A stretch of DNA of 64,000 nt. Origin: Cardiocondyla obscurior (taxonomy: Eukaryota; Arthropoda; Insecta; Hymenoptera; Formicidae). Positions 50,698 through 60,394 of the stretch are shown one piece after another. Under the pieces are notes generated by a model, which made no database searches, was not told where the DNA came from, and was given only the letters and a program-made list of their open reading frames with translations. The stretch is from the NCBI RefSeq assembly GCF_019399895.1, contig NC_091874.1:1366501-1430500 (forward strand), given 5' to 3'. The position numbers and the translations under genes were made by a program. How positions within the stretch are numbered: the stretch's first letter is position 1; every line of letters starts with the position of its first letter.

Positions 50698-53600
50698 ATG
50701 GAATTGCACGCGCGAATGTTCTTCCTATGTTTACTGTGCATAGCGAGTGCGTCCAACGTACTACCGCAAGAAGTTGCCGAACTCAAAGCGGAACCTTCGT
50801 CATCTGAATCCATCATCGAGGACCTCCTAGGAATTCCCGTACAGGAAACCAATGGCTCCGATCAACAACCCGCGGATAATTCTCGCGACAAGCGAGCCCT
50901 CGGTCTTCTGCTCTCGGGCCTAGCTCAGATTTTTGGCTACACGGTAACTCCGATCCAATTCGCCTCGCTGCCGAATCCGAACGTGACAAGACCCGTCGCG
51001 ATGTCGAAAGCGGGAGTCGCCGTACAACAGACCGCGTCTTCGCGACCGACGAACGCAACGGTACCGAAGCAGCAGGAGACAATCAGATTCACCGGCGTGC
51101 TGAACTTCGGCAATAACTCGAACATCCTGGGTCACCTGCGGCAATACGAGCAGATCTTTCACGGTCCTCGAAGCAACACGACGGCGACGACGACGGCGAC
51201 GATGACAACGTCGCGACCCGCGACGCTTCCCGCGAAGATCGCGCTGGATCCGCAAATAAACTCGCAAACGAAACCACCACTGCTGGCACCGTTCTTCGTC
51301 AAGATCCCGTTGCCGATCGCGCCCGACCTTTTGCCAATCTCGCCCCTTTCGGTGCCCGCCGAGGACATCGGGTTGACGTATCAAACCGTGCCGGTTTCTA
51401 CCGCGAGCGGCTCGGAGGAAAACGCGGAGACGCCGGTTCGGAAGGAGCAGGAGGTGGTGTACAGAAGCAACGAGGACACGGAACGATACACGGTGGAGGA
51501 GAAAGATATTTACGACGAGAAGGACGTGATGAAGCCAGCGGACAGTCCCCGAGTAAAAATCGACGAGCCGAGTCGAGATAAACAATTGAATAAAGAACGC
51601 GGTGACCTGCAGCGCAAGCAAGAAGATCGCGTCAAGCTAGAGCCGAAAGAAGAGAAGAAAAATCACGACAAAGCTGCTGATTACAGCGAGGAGGAAACGA
51701 ACGAGAGGTACAAGAACCGCGAGAAAGAGATCACCGGTCGAAATCGAGAACACGTCTCCAAAAATGAATCAACGGAGAGCAAACCCGCGCGAGACGACGA
51801 GGAAGACGAAGGCTCCGCGGAAAGGCACGAGGATTACGCCAGTGGAGAAAATCTCTCGAACGAGTCATCGAAACAATCGTCAAAAGAAGAGAAAGAACAG
51901 AACGAGAATTACTCGACTTATAACGATTTAAAGCAGTTCAGCGGATACAAGCACCCTGAAAACTTTGAAAAGTACGTGGAGTACAATCAACAGTTGCCTA
52001 TCGGTGACTATTTCCACGAGAATAATCCGGAAGTGATCCGCGATAGCTACGGCGAGGTGCTGGACGACAAGAAACTGGAGGACGACAGGATCGCCGGCTA
52101 CGTAAGCATGTTCAAGCACCCGTACGTGCAAACCGACGATTCGCGGAGAGCCCACGCCGAGGACGCATCGAGAGAAGAAAACGAAAGAGAGACGTCCGAG
52201 GACGGTTACGACGAGCATCTGATCAGGCTGCAAAAGCTCAGGGAAGAGTACGCCCCGCCGGAAAACAAATACGAAGAGTACGACTTGAACGACGACAGTG
52301 AGGCGGACAGAGGCGACAGGGAGAGCGAGATACCGCAAAATCGTACGCCGACGAAATCAAAGAGACCTAAAGCAGAACGCGTCCGCGACAAGGAAGACAG
52401 TCACCCGGGGCGACCGACGAATGAATTAGAAAACGCGAGGTCTCAGGAGGAAGTAGATTTCGCGAGATACGTGCCTCTAATCGTGCCGATACGTTACGTC
52501 AACGCGAACGACAAACCGCGGCAAGCGTCCGCGCAACGGCTAAACTACAAGGAGACGGATAAATCAACGCACGATCGGCTTAGGGAGAATGACGCGGGTC
52601 CCGCGCGAACGGTCCTCAAGGAAAGTTTGACTCCGCAGATCGGACCGCCGGAAAGGCCGCGGCAACTGCACGAGGGCGAGCACAAAGAGTTACACGCGTG
52701 GCCGCCTCCCTTTGACTACGCCTTCGACAACACACAGTCGGTGACACACACAGTCGTCCCGCCGAATTCACGAATCTACTACCCGCAAAACTACGCTCCG
52801 AACTATTACCAACACGTCATGAAAGATACCGTGACGCAAAACGCGCGTGACGGATCCACAGAACAGCCTTCCGGCTACGTAGTGGTCGTCGATAATCCGG
52901 GATACCCGTATCGATATCCTTATAATGTTTATTATTTCTCAAACGAAGTCGTGAATTCACGAAATCAAGCTCCTCACTTAAATACCGAAGCCCCGCGTCC
53001 GCAAAACCAAGTTTACGTTGCTCAACAAACGGTCGATCGGCAGACTATACGCGTAAAACCTAATGTCACTGAATACAAACTAAACGAGACCACGAGCAGT
53101 CCACGAAATTACTACTATCAGTCTCAGAATGCTGTCCCAACGAACACTCTCGACCATTACAAATATGACTTCGGAGATCGCGCGCCTCAAGTCAAAGAGC
53201 CGCTCAACGTCGACGTGAGAAATCCTATTTTTAACTCGGAAAACTGGTCGAACAGAATATATCGAACTCAATCCCCGAGTACTACGATCGAGGAACCTCC
53301 TCGACCGGTTTTCACACAATTGCAGAATATTGCGCCTTCAAATCGTAACGTGCCGAACGGACTACCGAGATCGTCGCGTCACTCGCGGATGTTAAGAAGA
53401 GTGAAAAAGAGCGTGCAACAAAAAGATCATCGTGAGAATGACAAAAATAATTCCACAAAAGCTCCGCAGATCCTGATAAACAAGCCATTCAACGACCCTC
53501 AAACCGCGCACGACTTCTTTGGATTCAGCAAAGACGATTATAACTTCGGTATCGAAAGCGACGCAATGAAAGTAGCCGAAGAGGAAAAAAAAACTGTCGA

Positions 53601-53808
53601 GAAATCGCTGCTCGATTCAGCGGAACCGGTCGCTTATCAGCATGACGACGAAAGTATCGTGAAAGACATCGACGAACCGGAAAATGATACCGACAAAGCC
53701 AAAGTGAAAGAGTACCGAAACAAAGTAGCGACCTTGAAAGTGTCGGAACGCAGACAATTAAAGCCTAATGGACCGATCGAGTACGTGGACTTTACACGCA
53801 GTCTCTAA
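50698..53808 (+). CDS. Secreted, largely disordered 1036-residue protein of unknown function
   Basis: This is the longest frame in the window and has no intron. The ATG at 50698 (CCACGATGG context) is preferred over the in-frame GTG at 50686. Residues 1 to about 19 form a signal peptide (basic start, then MFFLCLLCIASAS). At 63-66 the dibasic RDKR could be a furin-type cleavage site; it is followed by a hydrophobic stretch, ALGLLLSGLAQIFGYTV (67-83), and several N-glycosylation sequons such as NVT at 95. Thr-rich and Pro-rich stretches follow. A very Glu/Lys/Asp/Arg-rich middle (roughly 240-600) is probably disordered. Tyr/Pro/Asn-rich segments (around 690-780) resemble extracellular matrix or cuticle-associated proteins. 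The C-terminus is again charged and ends VDFTRSL. No catalytic motif, Cys pattern or known domain is visible. An extracellular role is inferred. Confidence 0.85.
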   Translation: MELHARMFFLCLLCIASASNVLPQEVAELKAEPSSSESIIEDLLGIPVQETNGSDQQPADNSRDKRALGLLLSGLAQIFGYTVTPIQFASLPNPNVTRPVAMSKAGVAVQQTASSRPTNATVPKQQETIRFTGVLNFGNNSNILGHLRQYEQIFHGPRSNTTATTTATMTTSRPATLPAKIALDPQINSQTKPPLLAPFFVKIPLPIAPDLLPISPLSVPAEDIGLTYQTVPVSTASGSEENAETPVRKEQEVVYRSNEDTERYTVEEKDIYDEKDVMKPADSPRVKIDEPSRDKQLNKERGDLQRKQEDRVKLEPKEEKKNHDKAADYSEEETNERYKNREKEITGRNREHVSKNESTESKPARDDEEDEGSAERHEDYASGENLSNESSKQSSKEEKEQNENYSTYNDLKQFSGYKHPENFEKYVEYNQQLPIGDYFHENNPEVIRDSYGEVLDDKKLEDDRIAGYVSMFKHPYVQTDDSRRAHAEDASREENERETSEDGYDEHLIRLQKLREEYAPPENKYEEYDLNDDSEADRGDRESEIPQNRTPTKSKRPKAERVRDKEDSHPGRPTNELENARSQEEVDFARYVPLIVPIRYVNANDKPRQASAQRLNYKETDKSTHDRLRENDAGPARTVLKESLTPQIGPPERPRQLHEGEHKELHAWPPPFDYAFDNTQSVTHTVVPPNSRIYYPQNYAPNYYQHVMKDTVTQNARDGSTEQPSGYVVVVDNPGYPYRYPYNVYYFSNEVVNSRNQAPHLNTEAPRPQNQVYVAQQTVDRQTIRVKPNVTEYKLNETTSSPRNYYYQSQNAVPTNTLDHYKYDFGDRAPQVKEPLNVDVRNPIFNSENWSNRIYRTQSPSTTIEEPPRPVFTQLQNIAPSNRNVPNGLPRSSRHSRMLRRVKKSVQQKDHRENDKNNSTKAPQILINKPFNDPQTAHDFFGFSKDDYNFGIESDAMKVAEEEKKTVEKSLLDSAEPVAYQHDDESIVKDIDEPENDTDKAKVKEYRNKVATLKVSERRQLKPNGPIEYVDFTRSL

Positions 53809-54018
53809 TTGCAAATGTTACGTATAAAGAATTCAAGTTAATTATCAGTGCGGCGAAACGTTTGTTCATTCGCGCAACAAATAAGACTTATCTCACAAAA
53901 TGGAAAATTTGCAACATGTTTTATATTGCATCTGTTACTAGCACAAGTTCCCGAGTTGTCACGGTTTTAATTTTTATCTTTTTGTTGTACTGCTCTTGCA
54001 TAAAAATAATATAAAATG

Positions 54019-54045
54019 TAATAAAAAATAAAAAATAAAAAACAA
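54019..54045 (+). terminator. Polyadenylation signal cluster
   Basis: Three overlapping AATAAA-type hexamers about 210 bases after the stop codon of the 1036-residue gene, in AT-rich DNA, consistent with its 3' end. Confidence 0.5.
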
Positions 54046-54211
54046 TAGAATTGTATAAATTACTAAAATAGTGCGTATGTGCAGAATTAAATATGTCTTA
54101 ATAAATAATTCAACATTTTTCTAAAAACTTTTTATAAAAGAAAAAATATTTTACGTTTTATCTATTCGTTTTTACATTCAAGTACTCTTTTTCTGCACTT
54201 ATATGTTACAG

Positions 54212-54304
54212 GAAAAAAGAAAAGAGATACAAAGAAGAAACGACCTAGAAAACAGGATGGCCGAAATATTAGAAAACCTGAAGACGCGATTATTAGTCGA
54301 GTAA
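54212..54304 (+). CDS. Candidate terminal exon, coiled-coil tail (partial)
   Basis: After an acceptor-like CACTTATATGTTACAG, a phase-0 open stretch of 30 codons ends in TAA at 54302. It reads EKRKEIQRRN then DLENRMAEILENLK then TRLLVE, with Leu/Met/Ile at heptad a/d spacing (12, 16, 19, 23). It cannot be joined in frame to the 1036-residue gene. If real, its upstream exons lie further left, and the 1036-residue gene would sit inside its last intron. A-rich DNA can mimic Lys/Glu-rich peptide, so this remains tentative. I do not recognise the family. Confidence 0.25.
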   Translation, partial: EKRKEIQRRNDLENRMAEILENLKTRLLVE

Positions 54305-54907
54305 TACATCAAATTAAGTGTCAAACATGCATATTACGTACTATCTATTACGTATTTATCATTACAATTTACGATCTATGAAGTTTCGTAAAAAAGGAAA
54401 ATCAGTGAATGTAACACTTATTAAATTTCTGTAAAGAACCAATATTTACATTAATTAACTGTTAAATGTGCTTAATAAGGACATTTAAGTTTATTCGTAA
54501 AATATTTTTTCTTTTGTGCAAGAGACATCGACATTGGCAAAATTGCATAGTGGATAATTTTTATTTTTTTTATACTTATATACTTCCAGTGTCGTTTCAT
54601 TTAGGCTTTACATACAATAAAGAAAATATTAGGAATGAATATATTGAATAAAAGAAGTAATTTGATATTACCTTGGTTTAGAAGAAAATAAAATAGATTA
54701 ATGAATAAAATATTAAAAATATTAGAAATAAATTCATTAATATTCCTCGACTTAAGTAAAATAATTTGAAATATTCTTAATACTTTACACTTATTCCATT
54801 AATATTTTTCTATTGTATGCAAGGTTTCATACTTATCACTGCGCCAATGTCACTGTACTCCTGCTAATACAATTAAATACATTAAACAATTTGGTAATTT
54901 TTGGTCG
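54305..54907. other. AT-rich intergenic DNA
   Basis: Very AT-rich, with short direct repeats such as ATTAATATT(T/C) at about 54737 and 54798. Two frames of about 60 codons are present but look like chance. The right end may be a further decayed unit of the array that starts at 54908. Confidence 0.5.
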
Positions 54908-55440
54908 AACCCTACCTTGTCTATTTGCAGAGATTCTCGTTCCAAAATATCTCCTTCCAATAAGTACCCAAGAGGCATTCAGAAATATTTCTTAAATAAC
55001 ACCAAATAAAATTTGCCACTTCCTTTTATCTTTCCAGGACATAGGTCAACTTTCAGTCCCAAAATTTCGGCCTCCGATTACCATCCTGTAGACATCCAAA
55101 AATATTCTGAATAAACCAATTATTCACACTGATAAAATTATATTATATCGTGCACCAAATAAAATCTAGCCATTTTCACCTACCTCACAAATATCACATA
55201 TCAAGCACTGTAGCCCCAAGATTCTTTTCTCCGACAAGCATCCGGACGGCATTCAGGGACACTATCTAAACGAACAGCCACCCACGTTAATAAAATTACG
55301 TACTGTACTAAAAAAAAAGAAGATCGTCCATTTTGTCTTACCTTGTCCGTCCGTGGGTCGGCAGCCGGTTCCGAAACCTCTCCTTCTAGCGTACATTCGG
55401 AAGGCCGGAACTGTTTCGAGAAACAATCATTCAGGTAAAC
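54908..55440 (-). repeat. Decayed tandem array of about 120-160 bp units, each resembling a first exon plus donor
   Basis: Four units can be aligned by eye. Their starts on the plus strand are near CCTACCTTGTC (54910), TATCTTTCCAG (55026), CCTACCTCAC (55179) and CTTACCTTGTC (55337). Shared blocks include TTCCAAAATATCTCCTTC / TTCCGAAACCTCTCCTTC and CACCAAATAAAATTTGCCA / CACCAAATAAAATCTAGCCA. On the minus strand units 1 and 3 start with ATG, stay open for 22-23 codons (MPLGYLLEGDILERE...; MPSGCLSEKRILG...) and end in a GTAGG donor. Unit 4 has a GTAAGA donor but no ATG at the same place. Unit 2 has an ATG followed by an early stop and no donor. Unit 4 is GC-rich and the others AT-rich. Confidence 0.7.
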
Positions 55441-56062
55441 GTAACACGTACAACGCGCGCGTGACGTGTTAAGATCACGAAGATCGATCGGGACGGGATA
55501 CGAACGGGCGGCTTCCCGTCTTCAACGATCGCGATTGAAAGACAATCAAGATGGCCCGTGCGATCCCTGAGCTACCAACAGACGTGCATACTTCGAAGGG
55601 GCATTATGCAGCATCCGAAGCTGGGCCATCGTCGCCTACACGGCCACGAGCTCCTCGTCGCCGGTAGGTGTGCGTCTCCGAATATCACTCGCGAGAACAA
55701 ACGATTTCCCGAATAATTTCCGTCGCGAGTCGCAGCGGCCGCGGTACCGTACCCACTACGTATCGTCTTTTCTTCCGTAACTACTCTCGTTTAAATTTCG
55801 ATTATCGAAACTTCGCGACTCATCCGCCAATCAGAGCCGCGAAACCCAGGTGCAGTAACTCTTTAGCATGTAAAAAGGCGCCAAGCAGTGCATGCATAGT
55901 GCACGCAACTACGTATCGTTGCGCAGCGATCGTCGTGTATCACAAAAGCGGTATGTATGAAATAATAAATGCCTTCAAGCTCAGTAAAAATTAATAAATT
56001 TAATTAGATCGCGTCCGAATAAGTAAAACGCTCGCATTTAATTATATTGTACTTAGTCAGCT
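55441..56062 (+). promoter_or_regulatory. Upstream region and possible 5' exon of the ZNF511-type gene
   Basis: This is a CpG-rich stretch between the minus-strand array and the zinc-finger gene, possibly a divergent promoter. CAAGATGGCCC at 55547 contains a YY1-type motif and an ATG. The stretch from there to 55663 ends CGTCGCCG then GTAGGTGTG, a donor. A good acceptor (ATTGTACTTAGTCAG) ends at 56060, two bases before the zinc-finger ATG. Joining them would put the upstream ATG out of frame with the zinc-finger protein, so it would act as an upstream ORF if transcribed. The donor-acceptor pairing is inferred. Confidence 0.35.
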
Positions 56063-57118
56063 ATGGAAGAGGTTCTCCAGCAATTGGGAGTTGGAATTCG
56101 ACCTATTAACGACCCGTTCTTAAAAGAGTCTTACGAAGTATGCAAAGTCTTCCAGAGAAAAGGCATCACGATTGACGACGACGAGGAGCTCTGTCACGAA
56201 GCGTAAGTACGGATTTTTTTCTTCTAAAGAAAGAAAATACCGACATAACCTACAATCTTCCACACTCACACTTTTCTTTGAAAGGGTTTTATTACACAAA
56301 TCGAAGATAAAACTTTTGAGAGTTTAAAAGTTGAAAATAATTATGTGCATTAATTTAATTTAGAGGAGAGAAAAATTAAAAGCAATGTTTTGTTTCAGAA
56401 TCAAGGAGTTTGCATGCTCTGTCCCGGGATGTAGGAGCACTTTTCAAACTTTGCTTGATTATGAAATGCATTACAATAGCTCACATCGGTACACATGTAC
56501 AGAATGCAAAGTTTCCAGGCCAAGCCCACGATTGCTGGAGATTCATATTCAAGAGACACATGATGCCTTTTTCAAAGTCTTATCAGAGAAACAAGCCATG
56601 GTATTGATAAAATCTGCTTTTTTGCAATGACACTCATGTTATTATAGATATACTTAATTTTTATATTTTTTTAGTATCAATGTTATGACTCTGAATGTGG
56701 GATAAAATTCAACAATCCTGTGGAAAGAAAGGAACATTGTATTAAAATACATAAATTTCCCAAAAAATATAGATTTGATGACACACAAGGTTCAAGCAAA
56801 AAACATGAGTCAACTAAAATGGAAGTTGATGTAAATAGTAAAAAGAACGTTAAGCTTCCTAAGGTACTCTTGAATAAAAACCAAAAGAGCAAAATGTTCA
56901 CGAAAAATAGTTCCACCAATGCAGTATGCTACAAAGGTATAGATAACTTGGAAACAATTTCATCACCTACTGTCACAAGTAAAACAACATCGCTAGTTTT
57001 TATTCCAAGACAAGTACAAAAATCTTTTTCGAAAGTACTTACAAATAATCAAAACAGAGAAAAGAATGTTCTTGAGTCAGACACTATGATGGAACTTGCA
57101 AGTACATTGCCTAATTGA
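56063..57118 (+). CDS. ZNF511-type C2H2 zinc-finger protein, 261 aa, three coding exons
   Basis: Exons 56063-56202 (then GTAAGT), 56399-56600 (after TTTGTTTCAG) and 56675-57118 (after TTTTTTAG) join in frame to 261 codons plus TAA... stop TGA. Three C2H2 fingers are visible: C53/C58/H71/H76, C80/C83/H96/H101 and C117/C122/H135/H140. The spacing, the LSEKQAMYQC junction between fingers 2 and 3, and the KKYRFD block just after finger 3 match vertebrate ZNF511 (LSERQDMYQC; DFRFD) as I recall it. The last 110 residues are Lys/Ser/Thr-rich and not conserved. The length is close to the family's. The intron 2 donor reads ATG then GTATTG, weaker than usual but required by the match. ZNF511 is a poorly characterised nuclear protein, so no specific target is proposed. 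Confidence 0.88.
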
Positions 57119-57985
57119 CTATAACTAAATTTTAATTTTACTGACATTTTAAAAGATTTTATGTATAACTAATTTAAAAATGTTTTTTAATTTAACATAA
57201 AGAATTTGTAAGGTGATGGCTTGTTACAAAATGGAAATGTTTGAGTCATAGGTAATACAAATATATAATTTTGTATTATAAAATAGTAGTTATGTACATA
57301 TAGAGGCAAGGAACTTTCGTCTTTTATATGTTATGTGTACAAAATGTTTATAAAAATTTCTTAATTGTTATTAATACACTAACCTTTGGTTAAAAGTTAT
57401 CTTGACTTTCTACATATACACAGACATGATACAACATCTGCATATAAAGTACTTTCAGCATTTTTGCTCGCATAAATAAATCATTCTGAATATATAACTT
57501 TATATTATGAACAAATTAAATTCTAAAAATAAGATAATTATTTTATATTGTATATCAATTTTAGTGTATATTGATATCAATTTGTTATTCGTATTATATC
57601 TCAATAGCATTAACTACAAAGCATATTTAAATCGTCATGTAATTCCATACATCAGTTTTAAGTTTTTATAACGCAGTTGATATTTTTTTATATTGGAACA
57701 TTATATGATCGGAGTTTAGATGTAATAATTTACAGATATATTAAATTAGTTTTTTTTTTTTTTTCAAAGAAAAATAATTTAAAATTTTGTTCTTTACGAA
57801 ATAATCAATTGAGAAACCATTTTCTTATTAATTATAATTATTTATACGATACGGCAAAGAATTGTATATAATAATAATACACGTACGTATATGCAAAACA
57901 TTATATATATGGGACAGTACTTATAAGATATGTAAGTATAGTATGTGCATGTATATGATATACATGCATGTATACATACATACAT

Positions 57986-58042
<57 letters not shown>

Positions 58043-58172
58043 CATATGTATATGTATATACATACTAAATAAAAATATATGTACAAACTATCTCATATAT
58101 AGTATATAATTAAACAATTAATAACTGTATTTTGATAAATAATTAATTAATATTGTTATCACTTGTAATAAT
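57119..58172. other. 3' flanks of the converging ZNF511-type and giant-type genes
   Basis: AT-rich DNA shared by two genes transcribed toward each other. AATAAA-like signals occur at about 57473 on the plus strand. The microsatellite described separately lies in the middle. No further gene is seen; the Ile/Tyr-rich frames across the repeat are artefacts. Confidence 0.6.
57970..58038. repeat. TACA and TA microsatellite
   Basis: TACATACATACATACACA followed by an uninterrupted TA dinucleotide run of about 24 units, between the 3' ends of two convergent genes. It is likely to be polymorphic in length. Confidence 0.95.
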
Positions 58173-59204
58173 TTACAATTCCAATTTATGTTGATATAAG
58201 GTTAAACAATTGTAGTGATTAATAATGTCTTCAAGTGCCTTCACCTTTTGTTTTAGTAACATATACTGATGTTCATAGTAAGCCGCTCGAATTGCGAGTT
58301 CGTCCTCCTTGGCTCTTCTAGCTTCCCTGGAGCGTTTTGCCGCTTCGTTATTTTTTCTTCTTCTTTCCCAATATGCGGCATCTTTCTCATCGACGGTACT
58401 AGTCGGCAATCCTGGACTCTTTGACACTCGGCGCATCTTAGGATTTGTAGTTGCGTTCGTCTCTTTAATCTTGTGAAGCACTGTGTCGCGGAACTTTTTG
58501 TAGTTTTCGTAGGAGTCATAATCATTAGAGAGTGGGACGGATAACAAATTCTTCGGATAAGCCTTGAAAGGCCTCGGCACTTTTTTTATTGTATTTTGCG
58601 ACAACATTGTCGGACTTACGTCTGTGGATGTCGAGCACTCTGTTGGAATAGTCAATGAAATTTTATTTTCGGCCTCGTTATGCGTTGCATATGGTCCCGT
58701 TGTTTCCGCGGGCAGAACCGCTATCGCAGGTATTATCGTCGGAAGTTTGTTGGCTTCGTCCGGAGGTACAGCTAGCGACGGCTGCTGAGGTATCACCGTT
58801 GCCACTCGTGGAGTAGTTTCGGTCAAGCTTTCTAATGTCACGTTGTGATTTACCATATTATTTTCACAACAATCCGCAGATTCGATCGTCTTCATTTTTT
58901 TTAACGGGCTTAATTCACAATGTGGTGATAACATCATACTATTGTCCGCGATAGGAATCTGCCCGTCATCCACAGAGAAATTTGCTTCTCGACATCGCTT
59001 ATTTGTATTTGTGTACGCAGTGTGTAATGAGTCCGCGGTTATGTTTATTCTTTCTTGCACTATTTCGGGCAACTTCATAACTGGCATGTTCCTCTTGCGT
59101 GATAAGTCCAGAGCCAATACGCTTAAGTCTAAGCCGTCATTTTGCTCAAATGAGCATTCGAGATGTTTCACATTGCCTTGGTTGTAATTCCTCAGGTTCT
59201 CCAT
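58173..59204 (-). CDS. gt: giant-type bZIP transcription factor, 343 aa
   Basis: A single uninterrupted frame runs from ATG (59204) to TAA. The C-terminal bZIP starts at residue 274 with KDAAYWERRRKNNEAAKRSR, continuing EARRAKEDELAIRAAY. Upstream are RPFKAYP (211-217), the block FRDTVLHKIKETN and TNPKMRR. These elements occur in the same order in Drosophila giant, a gap-gene repressor of anterior-posterior patterning that binds DNA as a dimer in the nucleus. LDLS at 25-28 and ALDLSRK at 31-37 resemble the CtBP-binding PxDLSxK motif. The zipper is degenerate: Tyr replaces the first Leu, and the Asn common in this region is Tyr. tko lies next upstream on the same strand, as near gt in Drosophila. 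An NFIL3/CES-2-type paralogue is less likely given the PFKAYP block and the synteny. Confidence 0.85.
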   Translation of the reverse strand: MENLRNYNQGNVKHLECSFEQNDGLDLSVLALDLSRKRNMPVMKLPEIVQERINITADSLHTAYTNTNKRCREANFSVDDGQIPIADNSMMLSPHCELSPLKKMKTIESADCCENNMVNHNVTLESLTETTPRVATVIPQQPSLAVPPDEANKLPTIIPAIAVLPAETTGPYATHNEAENKISLTIPTECSTSTDVSPTMLSQNTIKKVPRPFKAYPKNLLSVPLSNDYDSYENYKKFRDTVLHKIKETNATTNPKMRRVSKSPGLPTSTVDEKDAAYWERRRKNNEAAKRSREARRAKEDELAIRAAYYEHQYMLLKQKVKALEDIINHYNCLTLYQHKLEL

Positions 59205-59323
59205 CGTTAATAGAAGTAATTGACTGCAATAAGATTCAGCAGTTAAAAAAATTTTTTTTTAATTTAAAAAAGCGTAAATTATTATCTGATGATTTTTTAT
59301 GTCAAATTGTACATACGTTTACT
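59205..59323 (-). other. 5' leader of the giant-type gene with a possible intron
   Basis: On the minus strand, AATCTTATTGCAG ends at about 59230 after a T-rich tract and looks like an acceptor 26 bases before the ATG. A GTAAAC donor-like site lies near 59322. A short leader intron of about 95 bases is therefore possible. The start-codon context is AACGATGG. Confidence 0.3.
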
Positions 59324-59517
59324 TAATAATCCAAGTTTAATTCAAGGTGACCAGGGTGGAAGCACAGCACACTATTAATATAAACGTTCGTTTCTTTCTC
59401 ACAATATGCGTCAATAGCGATTGTTATTATTTTAACACGATATTAGATTTTGTTCTCGACTTAAATGCTCGCAGGACAAATTTCTAGTTCTATCTAGTTC
59501 CAAATGGGGTTGAACGA

Positions 59518-59526
59518 GCTTTATAT
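59518..59526 (-). promoter_or_regulatory. TATA box of the giant-type gene
   Basis: TATATAAAG on the minus strand, about 315 bases before the ATG, with no other gene start nearby. Transcription would begin near 59495, giving a leader of about 290 bases (less if the leader intron exists). Confidence 0.5.
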
Positions 59527-59539
59527 AGTCCACCCTTGA

Positions 59540-60394
59540 GGTCCCAAGCGTACTTCTTACGAAAAGTAGTGGGGAAACTATACAACCTGTTGGCTAGAAA
59601 CGTTGAAATGGCACGTGTTCACTTAAAGAATGGTCACAGATGATTTCCAAAAGTTTGAAATTACACAATGACTCCGCCCATAAGAGCATTACACGCAACT
59701 GTTTTAATATATAATTTTTTTTTACGTTGATATGTCTATTTTACAAAAACTTACAAAGAATATACGTACTTTGTTTATAAAAAATATATATCGTTAATGT
59801 TAACTATTTTATCGAAAATTATTAATATCTTTAAACGAATTTTCAACATACGTTTAAAGTATAAATGTCGAAATAACAAAAAAAAAAAAAAAAGAGAGAT
59901 TGTATTCAGACCTTTAAAAGCACGTGATTTTTCAGCGTTTTTATTTATTACAAATTTTGTAAATGTATTGTTATAAGTAACATGTGTTACATAGACTGAA
60001 AAATAATGTTACAAACTGTATAGAAAACTAGAAATACCGAAATCTGAATTTTTATATAGATTTGCAAGTCTAATGATCTTTCGGAAAAAAGAAACATTTC
60101 TTTCTGTAACAGCTGTTCCCAACATGATTGATGAGCAAAGATAATTTGGTGTGTATTTTACGTAAAAATTAAAGGCGGCATTTGTACTCAAATGACTAAA
60201 CTTTTTTTTTTCAAATTTCATATTCCCAAGAGTCCTGCATGGTAACGTCAAGAAAAGCTTTGAATAGAACGCGTAACTGCAATTTCACGTGAAAAACCAT
60301 TCCTTAACATAGAAGTGAATTTTTTACCTACAATTTTCATTAACGCTTGAACAAATCGATAGACATATAATAAAACGAAATATAAAAATCGTCA
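59540..60394. other. AT-rich intergenic DNA upstream of giant
   Basis: No coding signal with support. An A run lies at 59879-59894. The 60009-60251 minus-strand frame (80 codons) shows no domain. It is potential regulatory DNA. Confidence 0.4.

Noticed and set aside
50920..51621. 233-codon minus-strand frame opposite the secreted-protein gene
   Set aside because: Arg/Val/Leu-rich shadow created by the codon bias of the real gene.
57842..58086. Tyr/Ile frames on both strands
   Set aside because: Translation of the TACA/TA microsatellite.
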